From Larix sibirica (taxonomy: Eukaryota; Streptophyta; Pinopsida; Pinales; Pinaceae): DNA of 20,195 bases. The stretch lies in contig NWUY0300021800.1 of assembly GCA_004151065.3 (NCBI GenBank), positions 1 to 20,195 on the forward strand, in the 5' to 3' direction. The notes below the pieces were generated by a model. That model worked only from the letters and a program-made list of their open reading frames with translations. It made no database searches and was not told where the DNA came from. Numbering within the stretch: position 1 is the stretch's first letter; the number at the start of each line of letters is the position of its first letter. Shown here piece after piece: positions 9,380-19,216 of the stretch. The position numbers and the translations under genes are program-made.

Positions 9380-9729
9380 TGGCACAAAAGAATATGGGTG
9401 TTTCTTTATGGAATAGAACATGGTAAGGGAAGTAGTCTAGGGAATTACCAGTAACCCCGTCACTATATTTCATACATAGTGTTTTGAATTAGAATTCAGT
9501 CATTTACAATGCATGAAGTGAGCTAAAAACCCTATAGGTAGGACTCAAGGTATAGTAAGAACCTTTCCAAATACTAATATGCTGCAGAAAACCTGGTACA
9601 AGCAGTAAAAGAAGAAGAACCATATGATTCCCAGGATGGTGTAGAAACCATTGTTTAGTATAATTTGGTTAATCCATGATGTGATTCATTAACCAAGGCA
9701 CTACTAATACCCCATATCCTTCAAATTAT

Positions 9730-10300
9730 ATGAACACCATATTTTTTAGATGGAAAGGAACTCCTTGGTATAAGGAGAATCTTGCCTGGGAACAAGGTCA
9801 TTATATGCCTTCAATACCCTCTAAGGAATCAATATCCTTTGTGGAGATAAATTCTTGGGAAAATAATCCTTTGAAAAACATGGTTGGAAATGAGGGAGAG
9901 GCTTCTAATTTTGAGTTAGAACTTCTGATTGTTGAATTTCTAGTTCATAAGACTAATAGAGCGGTCTAAATGGAAAAAATTCTCCTTACTACTCTACCGA
10001 ACTTCCATGGCCTATCTATTGAATACCCAAACACCTTCCTCTTTGAATTTGATGTATTGTTTCAAAGCTATGATTATTCCATTGATGCACAAAAACCTAA
10101 ATTATTTCCCACCACCCTTAAGGAAGAAAATCTTCACTGGTTCATGGGGATTTGAGGAAACTCTATATTGAATTGGGATGAAATGAAGAAATATTTACTA
10201 GCAAAGTATCAAGATTATTTCAAGGAGAGATACATAAGAGAATATATCTTTAGAATGATGTAAAAAGAGGATGAGTGTTTAGAATACTAGTGGAACATTT
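9730..10300 (+). pseudogene. Broken gag (capsid) of the plus-strand gypsy element
   Basis: Gag forms the internal particle of the retroelement. A first open frame runs 9730-9969 and a second 9970-10155, in the same frame after a TAA. The second reads LPNFHGLSIEYPNTFLFEFD, then FPTTLKEENLHWFMGI-stop, then SILNWDEMKKYLLAKYQDYF. This is the plant retrotransposon gag pattern: F-x-G-x4-P-x-x-F-L-x-E-F, then F-P-x-T-L-K-x2-A-L-x-W-F, then W-x-x-M-x3-F-L-x-K-Y. In-frame stops at 10153-10155 and 10261-10263, and another soon after, show that it cannot be translated whole. Confidence 0.7.
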
Positions 10301-10514
10301 CCAATACAACCTACAAAGGTCAAAATATAGTAGATTTAATCTAGAGACCCTCTAGATCATAGTTTTTAGAGTTATTAGGGATTAATGTATTGACGTATTG
10401 ATATTAATGAGATATGGGGATCTTTCTTAATTATCATATGATAACATTTGTGATTTATTTACGGGACACTAAAGGGGAATTTCCAAAACATGGAAAATCC
10501 CTAGAGATGCTTCT

Positions 10515-10930
10515 TTGAGAATTTCCAAGTCCCTTTGGGGAGGAGTTACTAGAGATGAGATAAGGATTTCGTTGGAAAAATTTAATAATATTATTATTAG
10601 CTCACTTAGATCTCAACTATACATAATGAAGCATAAGAAGAATCAAGAAGAATCCAAACTACCTTTTATTATCTTCTGCTCTAAGTGTCGAAAGAAGCAT
10701 CCCTTATGGGAATTTACTCTTAATAGTATAAAAAATTGCACTATATGTGAAAACAATGATGTAGCTGTTTAGTGGCCTTCATTACAAAAATTAAAGGTTG
10801 AATACCAAGGCGATAATGAAGGCATAGAACAAATTTGCTTTGTGACTCAGAAAAATCCATGTAAACCATGACAACCAAGTATGATGCAAGATCCATCTCA
10901 ATATTATGCTTCTTTCATTAATCAACGAAC
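10515..10930 (+). pseudogene. Gag nucleocapsid region with damaged zinc ligands
   Basis: The 85-codon open frame at 10515-10772 ends in FCSKCRKKHPLWEFTLNSIK then NCTICENNDVAV-stop. Intact relatives have C-x2-C-x3-H-P-L-R-E-C followed by C-x2-C-x4-H. Here the first two Cys pairs and one His remain (residues 55, 58, 62, 75 and 78), but the expected later Cys reads Phe and the later His reads Asp. After the stop the family sequence goes on in the same reading sense (LKVEYQGDNEGIEQICFVTQ), so this is a decayed copy and not a short gene. Confidence 0.6.
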
Positions 10931-11339
10931 TCATTAGAGTTGGTATCCTTTTATTCCATGGTAAAAATGGCCCTCACAGACATAGATTCAACCGTGGATG
11001 CAATGATTGAAAGGGTTTTCATATGGGAATATGTAACATCCTTAAACACCACAACCTCAAATACCAAAACAACAACTCTAGTTTCCACCATCCCATCCTT
11101 GTCCAATACCTCCTCGGATTATTCCCCATCCCATGCTTAACCCCAATATTAAAGCATCTCAACCAAATTACATCATTAAGGGGCCTAATTTTCCCACCAA
11201 TGTTCCAACTTACTCTGTTTGCCTTGTTCATCAACGATGTACATCGACAATCAAGTAAGGTAATAAAAAATAAGAATTGTCCCATCATTTATGAACAAGA
11301 TGAGGAGGAAGAAACCCAGTAGTTGTGTGATCAATTCAA

Positions 11340-12056
11340 TAAGCCTACCTTAGTAGTGAAAAAAAATTCCCACGTGAATATCATCAAGTATCCAATCTAG
11401 CTTCAAATCTGCCATATCCAAAGAGACTTACAATAGAAAAAATTCCCACAAATCCTGAATTTGACTTTTGGGAGGAATTTAGAAAATGCATCCATTCATA
11501 TTCCTATGTTTCAAGCAATACATGATGCCCCAATTTATGGAAAAGTTGTTTCAGAGTTGTAATTGGGAATTTGGATTATTTGATGCCAGGGAGGGATTTT
11601 GCAGCCAAATATGTAGACCCGTGGATCTTAGTTGTCAATGTAGGTATTAATATTACTTTTATTCCTAACTCTTTTTTTTATCTATGGGTTTCTATTAATG
11701 TCATGTCCAAGGAGATGATGGAAACAATCCAATTACCTAGCTTGGGCACAACTCCCATGGTTCTTCAACTCACTGATAGATCTAACATTAATCTTGAAGG
11801 AGTATTAGAAGATCGAGTGGTATCTATAGACACATCGGAGTACCCCACAAAATTTAAGGTTCTTCAGTTGAAAGCTAATCTAGGTGGATATCTATTAATT
11901 CTATGGATACGTTGGTTGGCTACCGTTGATTCCTATATTAGTTGTATGTATGGATACATGACAATGTGCAATGGGAATTCCACAAAGAAAGTCATTATTT
12001 ATTCTCTCCCTGAAACCTTCAATAGACTTGGAAACTCTTTCTTGAATTGGGGATAA
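11340..12056 (+). pseudogene. Decayed retropepsin-like aspartic protease of the plus-strand element
   Basis: The protease would cut the Gag-Pol polyprotein. Upstream sequence (11380-11570, frameshifted) reads KIPTNPEFDFWEE and PIYGKVVSEL, which is the usual lead-in. The 161-codon open frame at 11571-12056 contains WILVVNVGINITFIPNSFF, where the family has LVDLGAAIN: the catalytic Asp is now Asn, a single G-to-A change. Further on come METIQLPSLGTTPMVLQLTD, RSNINLEGVLEDRVVSIDTS and ANLGGYLLILWIRWLATVDS, where the usual ILGRPWLAT is also altered. The long open frame is therefore residual and cannot encode an active enzyme. Confidence 0.75.
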
Positions 12057-12060
12057 ATGC

Positions 12061-13903
12061 AATTAAATCATTAATCCCATATTAAATCTTGACCAAGCTA
12101 GGACTCTATTAGGGTCCCACCTCAACCCCCTTACTTTATCTATGTACAAGGCCATAAGGCCCATTAGTTAGTTAGTGGTTGTTTAATGTAAAAGGGCCGT
12201 CCTTACTGTAATATCCCAAAAATAACAGAAAAAAATAAAATAAAAAATTATGTACTTGTAAGAGATGTGAATAAGGACAAATTCACCATGAGTAAATCTT
12301 AATGCTAAGAAATATGTAATTACTGCTAAAGAGAAAAGAAGGTCTAACATTCCTAAGTAATCATGGTCTTTCTAACTTCTTATACTTTCATTTCTGCGGA
12401 TGCAAATGTGGAAGATATATTCATGTATCCAGTTTATGAATTCATAATTCACCAGGTAACAAAGAAACAATAGCTTTTCTCTCATTTTGTTTTAATGAAA
12501 GCATTTGAATGTATCATGAATGTCTGAATGGAACCTTCAGGTGATATGGTCCTTTGTCAATGAGGTGGTGAGTCTATGTGGGACATTGTAACATTTGAGG
12601 AGAGGAAAGGATACATACCCCGATGGGTGTGCCGAGATGTAAGAGTACTCTTGGATGTTTCTGGACTTACTTAGCATTTTGTGTTAACGTCATCTTCTCA
12701 TGATTGTGTTTGCAGATTGATAGCCTCGTGACGGTTCTACCCTAGAGGCTTGATCAGTATTTTAATCAGAAGGGGGTTTAAGTTTTCTAAAGGCTAAGCA
12801 AAGGTGGCTAAGGCCTTAGTGGATAATACTACCATGCAAATACTAAATCATAACAAGAGATTAGTGAGGCAATGTTTATGGTCTTTCCAAGGGTGTATGT
12901 ATTGCCAAGCGAACAATTGTGGCTAACCTATATACTAAGGTCTAGTCTTGCATAATATGAAATGTTGGGCCATGCTTTGCATTACCATGCTACTTCATTG
13001 TTTTGCTACACGACTCAACTATAGGTCTTAGTAGAAAATTTAGCCTCCACTAGCGCAGAGGTTGATGCAACATTAATGGCACTTAAATGAAGTGGGTGAC
13101 AGGATGGAAGAGGGTTTCGAATTGGGGTTTTTCCTTATGACCACAACTCTTGCGCTTTCAGTTTGGTTTGATGAACTTCGTGTTTTTCTGGAGGTGGCTT
13201 TTTGCCCTGACCTGAGCTGCGGTCATGGTCAGTGCGCCTTAATGATGGTAGCTTTACTTGATGGCGTAGAGATGTTTTCCTCCTGCTCAAGTATGACACG
13301 CAACGTTCACTGAGCTATTGCATTATCAAATTCCTATATGCACAAGTAGCAGGGTTTTTCACTTATGGTTTGCTTGTTTGTTTTGGCGAGTAGCAAAAGT
13401 CTTGGCGTGGTTTGCTTGCACATGTTCAGGAGATTCATCGGCGTGGTCATTGGTAGTGGTAAGTCCAGCTACCATCCCTACTACTCTGCGTCTTGCATCC
13501 CTATTGGTATACTATGTGTTTTCATGGTGGGATTTTGATGAGCACGATACAGGGCTTCCCTTTTTGGCTTTCTACAAGTCGCCTTAATGGCTGGTCTATG
13601 TAAATGGTGATAACGTTTGTGAATGTGGCTCCTATGTAATTTTTATGAAGCTAAGGCTCAATGAATACTTGTTTGTTTTGATTCTGATACTAAAGTGTTG
13701 GAGGCTTGGTTTTGAAAACCATTGTTTGGAAAAAACGTTGCAATATTGAGGCCTGTTATGAAATTGGGGTTTACATAGGGGACTCTCTCCTGTATAATGT
13801 ATGGTGTTCAAACCTATGTTTTGGGTGTGAAATAAAGACTACAACGTTTCTACTATTATCTCCTATCAATGTAATCTTTTGGTTTAAAGAATGAAGATGT
13901 GGC
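12061..13903. other. Unassigned sequence between two retroelements
   Basis: No retroelement protein domain was recognised in either direction. TGTAATATCCCAAAAATAA at 12209 looks like the start of some plant LTRs, but I found no matching end or target-site duplication. The part from about 13080 to 13700 is less AT-rich and carries three plus-strand open frames (13092-13313, 13318-13587 and 13706-13894) with no family resemblance. The block ends at the single N at 13904. It may be LTR or 3' sequence of an element that I cannot name. Confidence 0.35.
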
Positions 13904-13904
13904 T
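13904..13904. other. Single undetermined base at a sequence junction
   Basis: The base is N. On its right lies integrase coding sequence read on the minus strand (GIDFMHC); on its left the family sequence is gone. A one-base N at a point where the sequence identity changes looks like an assembly join and not a simple miscall. Confidence 0.8.
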
Positions 13905-14299
13905 NTTACAATGCATAAAGTCAATGCCCCATTTTGCAAAGGGGCCAACGTCAACTACTAGATGAAGTGGAGCAGGATGAGAGTGATTTTTTAGATGAAA
14001 AACCTAATAAGGGGGCAGCTTCCTAACAGCTTCCAGAGAATATTTATCGATGGCCAAAAGTACCATGCATGTAAGATTTTGTGGGCTATATCCATACCAA
14101 AAAGATGACCACCACATGTTACAGAGTGACAATCATTCAAGACTTGTTTGTCCTCCTCATAAGTTAAACATCGATGGAGGATGGAATCGATACCGCAACA
14201 ATACAAAGTGTCGTCGACGATGAGATAGAATTTCATATGATGGTGAATTCGACGACGATATTCATGGGATAATACAGGTCGAAAACATTGGTTCTAAAG
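13905..14299 (-). pseudogene. Integrase N-terminus, truncated
   Basis: Integrase inserts the DNA copy into the genome. The open frame at 14236-13991 reads MKFYLIVDDTLYCCGIDSIL, HRCLTYEEDKQVLNDCHSVT and CGGHLFGMDIAHKILHAWYF, the zinc-binding N-terminal domain. The usual downstream C-x2-C (KKCHPC) is gone through a frameshift near 14030. After that, HPAPLH, VVDVGPFAKWGIDFMHC is the start of the catalytic core, and the first catalytic Asp is present in GIDFM. The expected continuation (NPTSAGGHG) stops at the N at 13904, where unrelated sequence begins. Confidence 0.75.
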
Positions 14300-14745
14300 A
14301 TAAAACGTGGTATCTCCATACCAAGGATCATACATGCTAATGAGGAACAAAGACTCGTCTAGAAGAGAGTCGATGGGAACAGTTTCCTCATCAGTACGGG
14401 GAAGTTCACATATAAGTTCAACAGAAGCCAAAGATTTCTTGGATTTAGATTTTGCGAATTCCATATCGAATTCCTAAATAATAATGATCCAACGTGATTA
14501 TCTCCCCCCTAGTACTTGATGGTTCAAAATGTTGTGCATGGGGTTAGAATATGCAATAATTGTGGTTTTGTGAAGCAAACTATATTGATGAAATATTTGG
14601 ATAGCAATGACAGCTTCCAAAGCCAACTTTTCAACATGGGAGTATCGAATTTAAGGGCCCATAAGGCCCTTAAGTAATATACCACATGTTCTTTTACATC
14701 ATCATCCTTTTGAACTAATACCATTCCAATAGTGGAAATGGACAT
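14300..14745 (-). pseudogene. RNase H relic of the minus-strand element
   Basis: RNase H removes the RNA strand after reverse transcription. The open frame at 14745-14524 begins MSISTIGMVLVQKDDDVKEH and VVYYL, the family start. It then shifts frame (ALWALKFDTPMLKSWLWKLS stands for the usual GPELxYxxVEKLALA). Beyond it, QVLGGR-stop, then EFDMEFAKSKSKKSL, ELICELPRTDEE and ESLFLISMYDPWYGDTTFYL complete the domain and tether region with at least two stops. Bases 14503-14745 belong to the segment repeated at 19873-20115. Confidence 0.75.
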
Positions 14746-14825
14746 GGCGAGGTAAAGGATATAGTCTCACGTAGAGTTAGGGGGATGCAACAATGGAGCG
14801 TGAGTCAATGCATGATTTAGGGCAT
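14503..14825. repeat. Segment repeated at 19873-20195 (323 bp, direct)
   Basis: Bases 14503-14825 are the same as 19873-20195 at a constant offset of 5370. One mismatch is visible: C at 14766 against A at 20136. The segment covers the RT C-terminus, the short RT-RNase H gap and the first part of RNase H. Matching stops abruptly on the left at the N at 19872. On the right the window ends before the repeat does, so its full length is unknown. Confidence 0.95.
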
Positions 14826-15530
14826 AGAACGAGCGTTGAGCTTCATCATCCAAAATGAAAGGGACATCCTTTTTCAGGAAGTGTGTGAATCCTTTTGTAA
14901 GTTCTGCAAAGTTACAAATGAAATGGCATATAAAGTTTTCCTTTACTTGCAAACTTTGAAGTTGGAGGAGGGTAGTGGGGCGAGGTAAGGCCAAAATAAC
15001 CTCAACTTTCAAGGGATCTATCTTGATCCTATCCTTGGAGACAATGAGTCCTGGGATGTTTTCGACTTCAAAAAAAAAAATACATTTGTGTGGGTTCAAG
15101 TGGATATTGTAGTGGCGACATCGAAGAAAAATAGCTCTAAGATGCTCAAGATGATATTCTTGACAAGTAGAATGAGCAGGTAAATCGTTGAGGTAGGGGT
15201 CTATTATATGCTTGATGTTGTGAAAGGAATATGACATAGCCCATTGAAAAGTGGCCCCGACATTTTTTAAACCGAAAGGTAACTTGTGATAAGCAAAGGT
15301 TCCCTGAGGGTAGATGAAATTTGTATTGTGTTGATCATATAGGAGTACGACGATCTGATTATAGAAAGAAAATCCATCCATAAATGAAAAGATAATGCTC
15401 TCGACATAGTTATCTATGATCTGGTTGATGAAGGGAGTAGGGTAGTTTTCCTTAGGAAAATCCTTATTAAGGTACCTATAATTGACACAAACCCTATTAG
15501 TCCCCTTGTTTTTTCATAACTGGAACAATA
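14767..15530 (-). pseudogene. Reverse transcriptase relic with YLND active site
   Basis: Copies the element's RNA into DNA in live relatives. The N-terminal part (15530-15382, with a frameshift) reads NRVCVNYRYLNKDFPKENYP. The open frame at 15381-14767 has 204 codons: MDGFSFYNQI (motif A, first catalytic Asp kept at residue 2), GTFAYHKLPFGLKNVGATFQ (motif B region), PYLNDLPAHS (motif C), LRAIFLRCRHYNIHLNPHKC, and the connection region to NHALTHAPLLHPP. Motif C should be YLDD; the codon at 15189-15187 is AAC, so one metal-binding Asp is Asn. The loss alone would abolish polymerase activity. The substitution fits a G-to-A change. Confidence 0.85.
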
Positions 15531-15677
15531 TTAGAAGCCTATTCTATTAACGCTACTAGCTAAATGAACCCAAATTTCAAAATATTTTCGACTTTTGCCT
15601 TGATGATAGAGATCTTGCGAGGGTGCATCAGGCGGAGTTTCTGTTGGACTAGTTTAGCTCCTAGGTAGGTCTTGATA

Positions 15678-15980
15678 TCATGAACCACGAAGGTAATCCA
15701 AAGAAGGTGTAGAGGAGTCTAACCAGGATGGTAGAGAATACTGGTATGATGCCATGAGATGTTGGTCATCAGAGTTTAGTTCATAAGAGATAGATTGGAT
15801 TGAATGATATACTGCCTCAGTAGGACTAAGTGACATGGTGTCACCATGGGTTTCAAGTTCGGATGGACTAGGTACTACCCAAGGGTCTAAAGTTTTGAGG
15901 TATTGTTGTACCACATTGGAAACATATTGATTGTGGTAGCCTGACATGGGGGATCCAGGGGAGAGAAAGGAAAATTTCAC
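15678..15980 (-). pseudogene. Protease-RT linker of the minus-strand gypsy element
   Basis: A 100-codon open frame that reads MKFSFLSPGSPMSGYHNQYV and onward into Ser/Pro-rich, low-constraint sequence with no catalytic motif. It follows the protease remnant (NNVPFLGDSTPNYEIVGVGL, just upstream) and precedes reverse transcriptase, so it is the variable linker of pol. An in-frame TAA/TAG just before its ATG marks the break. Confidence 0.5.
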
Positions 15981-16009
15981 ATAAGGTAGGAATCCTTAAG
16001 GAGACCTAC

Positions 16010-16606
16010 CCCTACGATCTCATAATTGGGTGTGGAATCTCCCAAGAAAGGGACATTATTGGCTATGTTGTTCTGGCCATCCGGTGTGCAGAATTCAAGT
16101 TGATCAATGCTCACAATTTTCCCTTAGTGAGAGAATTGTACAAGGAGAAATACCAAGGATGTGATGGAGTTCATCACATATAACCAACTATGAACAAGCA
16201 ATATATTGTAATTGAGGGGTGCATCGACTACTTATACATCACACTAAACAATTTTTCTGCTTAATTCCATGACTAAAGATTGTAAAAGTATGTAAGGCTT
16301 GAAACCATGTCCATCGAATGCTTTAAGAGTGGTAGGAGACTAGTGAAGGTTAAGAGAGCCAATGGCCCTCCATCAAGACAAGGTCATAATGCAAGTTGAG
16401 GACCCTTCATCCAAAATGGTATGATGAATTTTTTTCCCGCGAACAATAGTGTTAATTTGAAATGCAAGTTGGTGGGAGAGCCTCGGTTTGAAAGACTCCA
16501 TATTGAACATGATCATGTTACATGTTTCTGGATCCATAGCTCTAATGGATGACAACATGGTTCTACGTTGGGTAGGACAATTTTGTAGAAATTCGAGGGT
16601 TGACAT
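16010..16606 (-). pseudogene. Decayed aspartic protease of the minus-strand element
   Basis: The frame at 16606-16373 reads STLEFLQNCPTQRRTMLSSI, then MIMFNMESFKPRLSHQLAFQ and VRGKKIHHTILDEGSSTCIM. DEGSS is the active-site loop (Asp codon at 16411-16409), equivalent to the D-T/S-G-A/S of other proteases; Glu in the second place is normal for this plant lineage. A TGA follows MTLS. After it the family sequence resumes with stops: SPTTLKAFDGHGFKPYILLQ, VVDAPLNYNILLVHSW and KIVSIDQLEFCTPDGQNNIA. The catalytic Asp is kept, but the C-terminal half is broken. Confidence 0.7.
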
Positions 16607-17468
16607 AGCACAAGGTGCCTATGCCAAATATTCTACAATTGTAGTTTTTGGAGGCATGGTCACTTTGATTAAAAGTCGCTTTCTGAATTGTGTCCTTAGG
16701 TAAGTACGACACTAAGTTAGAAATAGGCCTCTCTATTTGAAGAGGGTCGGGAGGTGGAGGGGTGGTGGAGGCAAAAGGCTTGTTAGGATCACTTATGTTG
16801 GTAGTTTTATTTGGAGGAGGATCGTATGTATGAGTCCTGGTTGTTAGACCAATCATATCGATACACATAAACATATTAGAACTTGAGGAAGCATCCCTTT
16901 TTGGAGGATGAACTGTGTTACCTCCTTGCAGAGGGGCGGGATTTTTAGCAACCATTTGTTGTTGTGGTGGTGGGAAAGGGTTAGTTAGCACTATTGGTTG
17001 GGAGTTTCCTTTCAAAAATTTATTGACTTCCTCACGATGGGGACATTCCTTCGTATAGTGGTCATCTCCGCATATTAAGCAGGGAAACTTCTCCTTTCTC
17101 TTTTGTTTATTTTTTATTTTTGTTTCTTGGGGTTTATTATTATTCTCCCATTGGTTTGAAGATTTTTTGGATTTACCTTTGTTTTTCTTATTACCTCCAA
17201 ATGGTTGAGATGAATCGGATTGAATTGAATTCACCTTAGAGGATTGTGTGGGAGAAGGTGCATTCTTGGTGTTGGTACCATTTTGTGATGGAGATGAGGT
17301 AGAAGCCAATTGGATTTGTTTCCAAGTTGATTGGGTTACAAACTGTGTTTTTACAGAACCTACATCACTATCGGTGTGGGATTTTTTGGTTGGTCTTGAT
17401 GGGTCATTGGACGGGATGGGAGCATTGGGGATCATATCATAGAGTGTGTTGAATTGGCAATACACCAA
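16563..17468 (-). pseudogene. 301-codon open frame: gag C-terminus with zinc knuckle
   Basis: The longest open frame in the window. It starts MVYCQFNTLYDMIPNAP, typical of the end of capsid in this lineage. A Ser/Asn/Lys-rich tract follows (residues about 45-128, with KKNKGKSKKSSN and KNKQKRKEKF), a likely RNA-binding region. A zinc knuckle CLICGDDHYTKEC (residues 130-142, bases 17081-17043) is a CX2CX3HX4C variant, one residue short of the usual CX2CX4HX4C. A Pro-rich linker leads toward protease. The frame is lost near 16640: the correct continuation (TTIVEYLAYAPCAMSTLEF) lies in the frame of the open stretch ending at 16373. The frame therefore reflects an old coding region and not a complete protein. 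Confidence 0.7.
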
Positions 17469-19216
17469 CTACAGATATTGAGCACAATTGATTACCTTCT
17501 CTTATGTGATAGCTCCTCCCATGGCAACATCTTGAGCAATAGGTGGAAAAAGTGACTTTATGAACCAATCTGCCAAAAGTTGGTCTGGAATAGTGGATAT
17601 AATCAACCTTCATTTCCACCTCCATTCAAGAATATGATCTAATATATGGGTGGAGGTGGATTATCGAAACGAGGCCAAAAGATCAGTACCGGTTTCATAC
17701 CGAATGGCTAGTTGGAAGTGAGTCAAAAATGCCATGGCAAGGGAATTGAAATCACCAAAGAACTATCACAACAACTCAATATGCCATTTGGAAACTGAAT
17801 CTATGAGGGTCCTCTGGAAAAGTCATAAACGAATGGAATAATCCATTAGGGAGTTTGAAGAATACCATAGATAGAATTTCTTTACGTGGTTATTTGGATC
17901 TTCCCCAGCTTTTCCTTCAAATTTTGGGATATCTGATGGAAGCTTGGGTAGGAATTTATGGCCAATGTGGGGCATGTTGAATGGGATCATTAGTCAGACA
18001 CGACAAATCAGGAAAATCCAAGGTAGCCAAAAAAGGCAATTGTCGGTTGGCTTGTGGAAATTGGTAATACTGATGCGGCACCAAAATACCAATTGGACCA
18101 TAGGTTGGTTGTGGTGGAATATTCAAGCCAAATGGTCCTCCCATGTAATAGGGTTGTTAGGGGGGTACAAATCCTTGTGGGTGGGTGGATTCTGGATTAG
18201 GTTGGCCCCATGAAGCATTCATAGCTCCAAGATATGGTAATCATGTAAGGAGGCATGTAGGAAAGGCAACATAAGGGTTTGTCATAGTAGCTTCCCCCTC
18301 AGCCAATGGTTGGTTCCCAATATGGGATTGACCCAAAATTTGTTGTTTCCCCCATGCAAGTTGTTTCCCCCATGTTAAAGTTTTCCCCATAGGATGGGGA
18401 TGCCCCCCAATCATAATTTCCCCCTTAGTGAAAGGCATTGATGGATTCCCTACCGGCTTAACTATGGGTATTGTTGGGGTAGTATGTGTAATTGTCATCG
18501 TATTACCCACTTGAGGGAGGGAGGGAAAATCCAACTTGCTTGTAATAGGACCCAAGAAAACACCAATGTGGGCCACTTGACTAGAGGGGTGTAGTGTGGG
18601 ACCACCAAGTAAGTCACTTGGTATAAGCATAGGCATAGCTCTAAAAGTGGGGGTGTGTCCTAGTTCAAATGCAAGAGGATTTGTGCATTTGTATGGTGAG
18701 ATCATATTCATTTGACCTAGTTGGGGAGTGTTTCAGGACACATATATTCCCTATAAAGGAGAAGTACTAGTGGTGGCGGTATGGGCCATAGTGGCTCTTG
18801 TAGGATCAATCACCATGGTCGAAGGTAGAGGGGGTGATACCATAAGCCTACCACCAAGATGGGGTGGTGTTAAATCCATGTCTGAATATTAGTTACTATG
18901 TGCACTAAGCGACAAACGATAAGATGAAAAAGCATCAAAATCCCTAGAATATGCTAACTCAACGAGTACCAGATCAATATTTCTAGTAAAAGGGGGATTT
19001 GTGGGAGGAACAGGGCCTTCTGCAATGGTTTCAACTTCCCCTTCAATTTGATTGTTGAGGGGATCTATGATTCCAACTTCAAAAGGAATTTCTTCTTTTA
19101 TGGTCCCTTCGTTGGAAGAGTGGTGTGATTTTTATGGATGTGGAGGCTCTTTCTCCTCAGGGTTCAACCATTTCATTCTATGAGATCTTTGTAAACCTTG
19201 TTCGACAAGTGTGAAA
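17469..19216 (-). pseudogene. Broken gag of the minus-strand gypsy element
   Basis: The N-terminal part begins near 19216 (QGLQRSHRMKWLNPEEKEPP, then IKEEIPFEVGIIDPLNNQIE) and has several in-frame stops. A 156-codon open frame at 18711-18241 is a Pro/Gly-rich linker with repeated WGKQ and MGKT words. Below that, scattered frames at 18144-17470 correspond to the capsid region: VFFKLPNGLFHSFM around 17850, then FGRLVHKVTF and REGNQLCSISV before 17470. These need at least two frameshifts to join. It could not make a continuous capsid protein. Confidence 0.6.

Larger units (their letters stand above)
9355..12060 (+). mobile_element. Decayed Ty3/gypsy retrotransposon, 5' part (PBS-gag-protease)
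   Basis: The order is a primer-binding site, gag, a Cys-rich nucleocapsid region, a linker and an aspartic protease, all on the plus strand and all broken by stops and frameshifts. The protease and gag wording matches the plant elements whose protease reads LVDLGA-x-IN and whose gag has a CSKC/CRKxHPLRxC-like zinc region. With a tRNA-Asp-type primer site this points to the Athila/Tat side of Ty3/gypsy. Reverse transcriptase, RNase H and integrase are absent: recognisable coding ends about 12056. The 5' LTR should lie just left of 9355 and may end TTACA at 9350-9354, but I could not fix its left edge. Confidence 0.75.

Noticed and set aside
11019-11322. Overlapping 89-, 99- and 66-codon frames on both strands
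   Set aside because: The third frame reads as the gag-protease linker of the plus-strand element (PRIIPHPMLNPNIKASQPNY) with stops, so the other frames are shadows.
12209-12227. TGTAATATCCCAAAAATAA as the start of a solo LTR
   Set aside because: No matching CA end and no target-site duplication could be found, so it is mentioned but not called as an LTR.
17248-17442. 64-codon plus-strand frame, and the similar frames at 16488-16703 and 17944-18213
   Set aside because: Antisense to the gag and protease relics of the minus-strand element, with no independent support.
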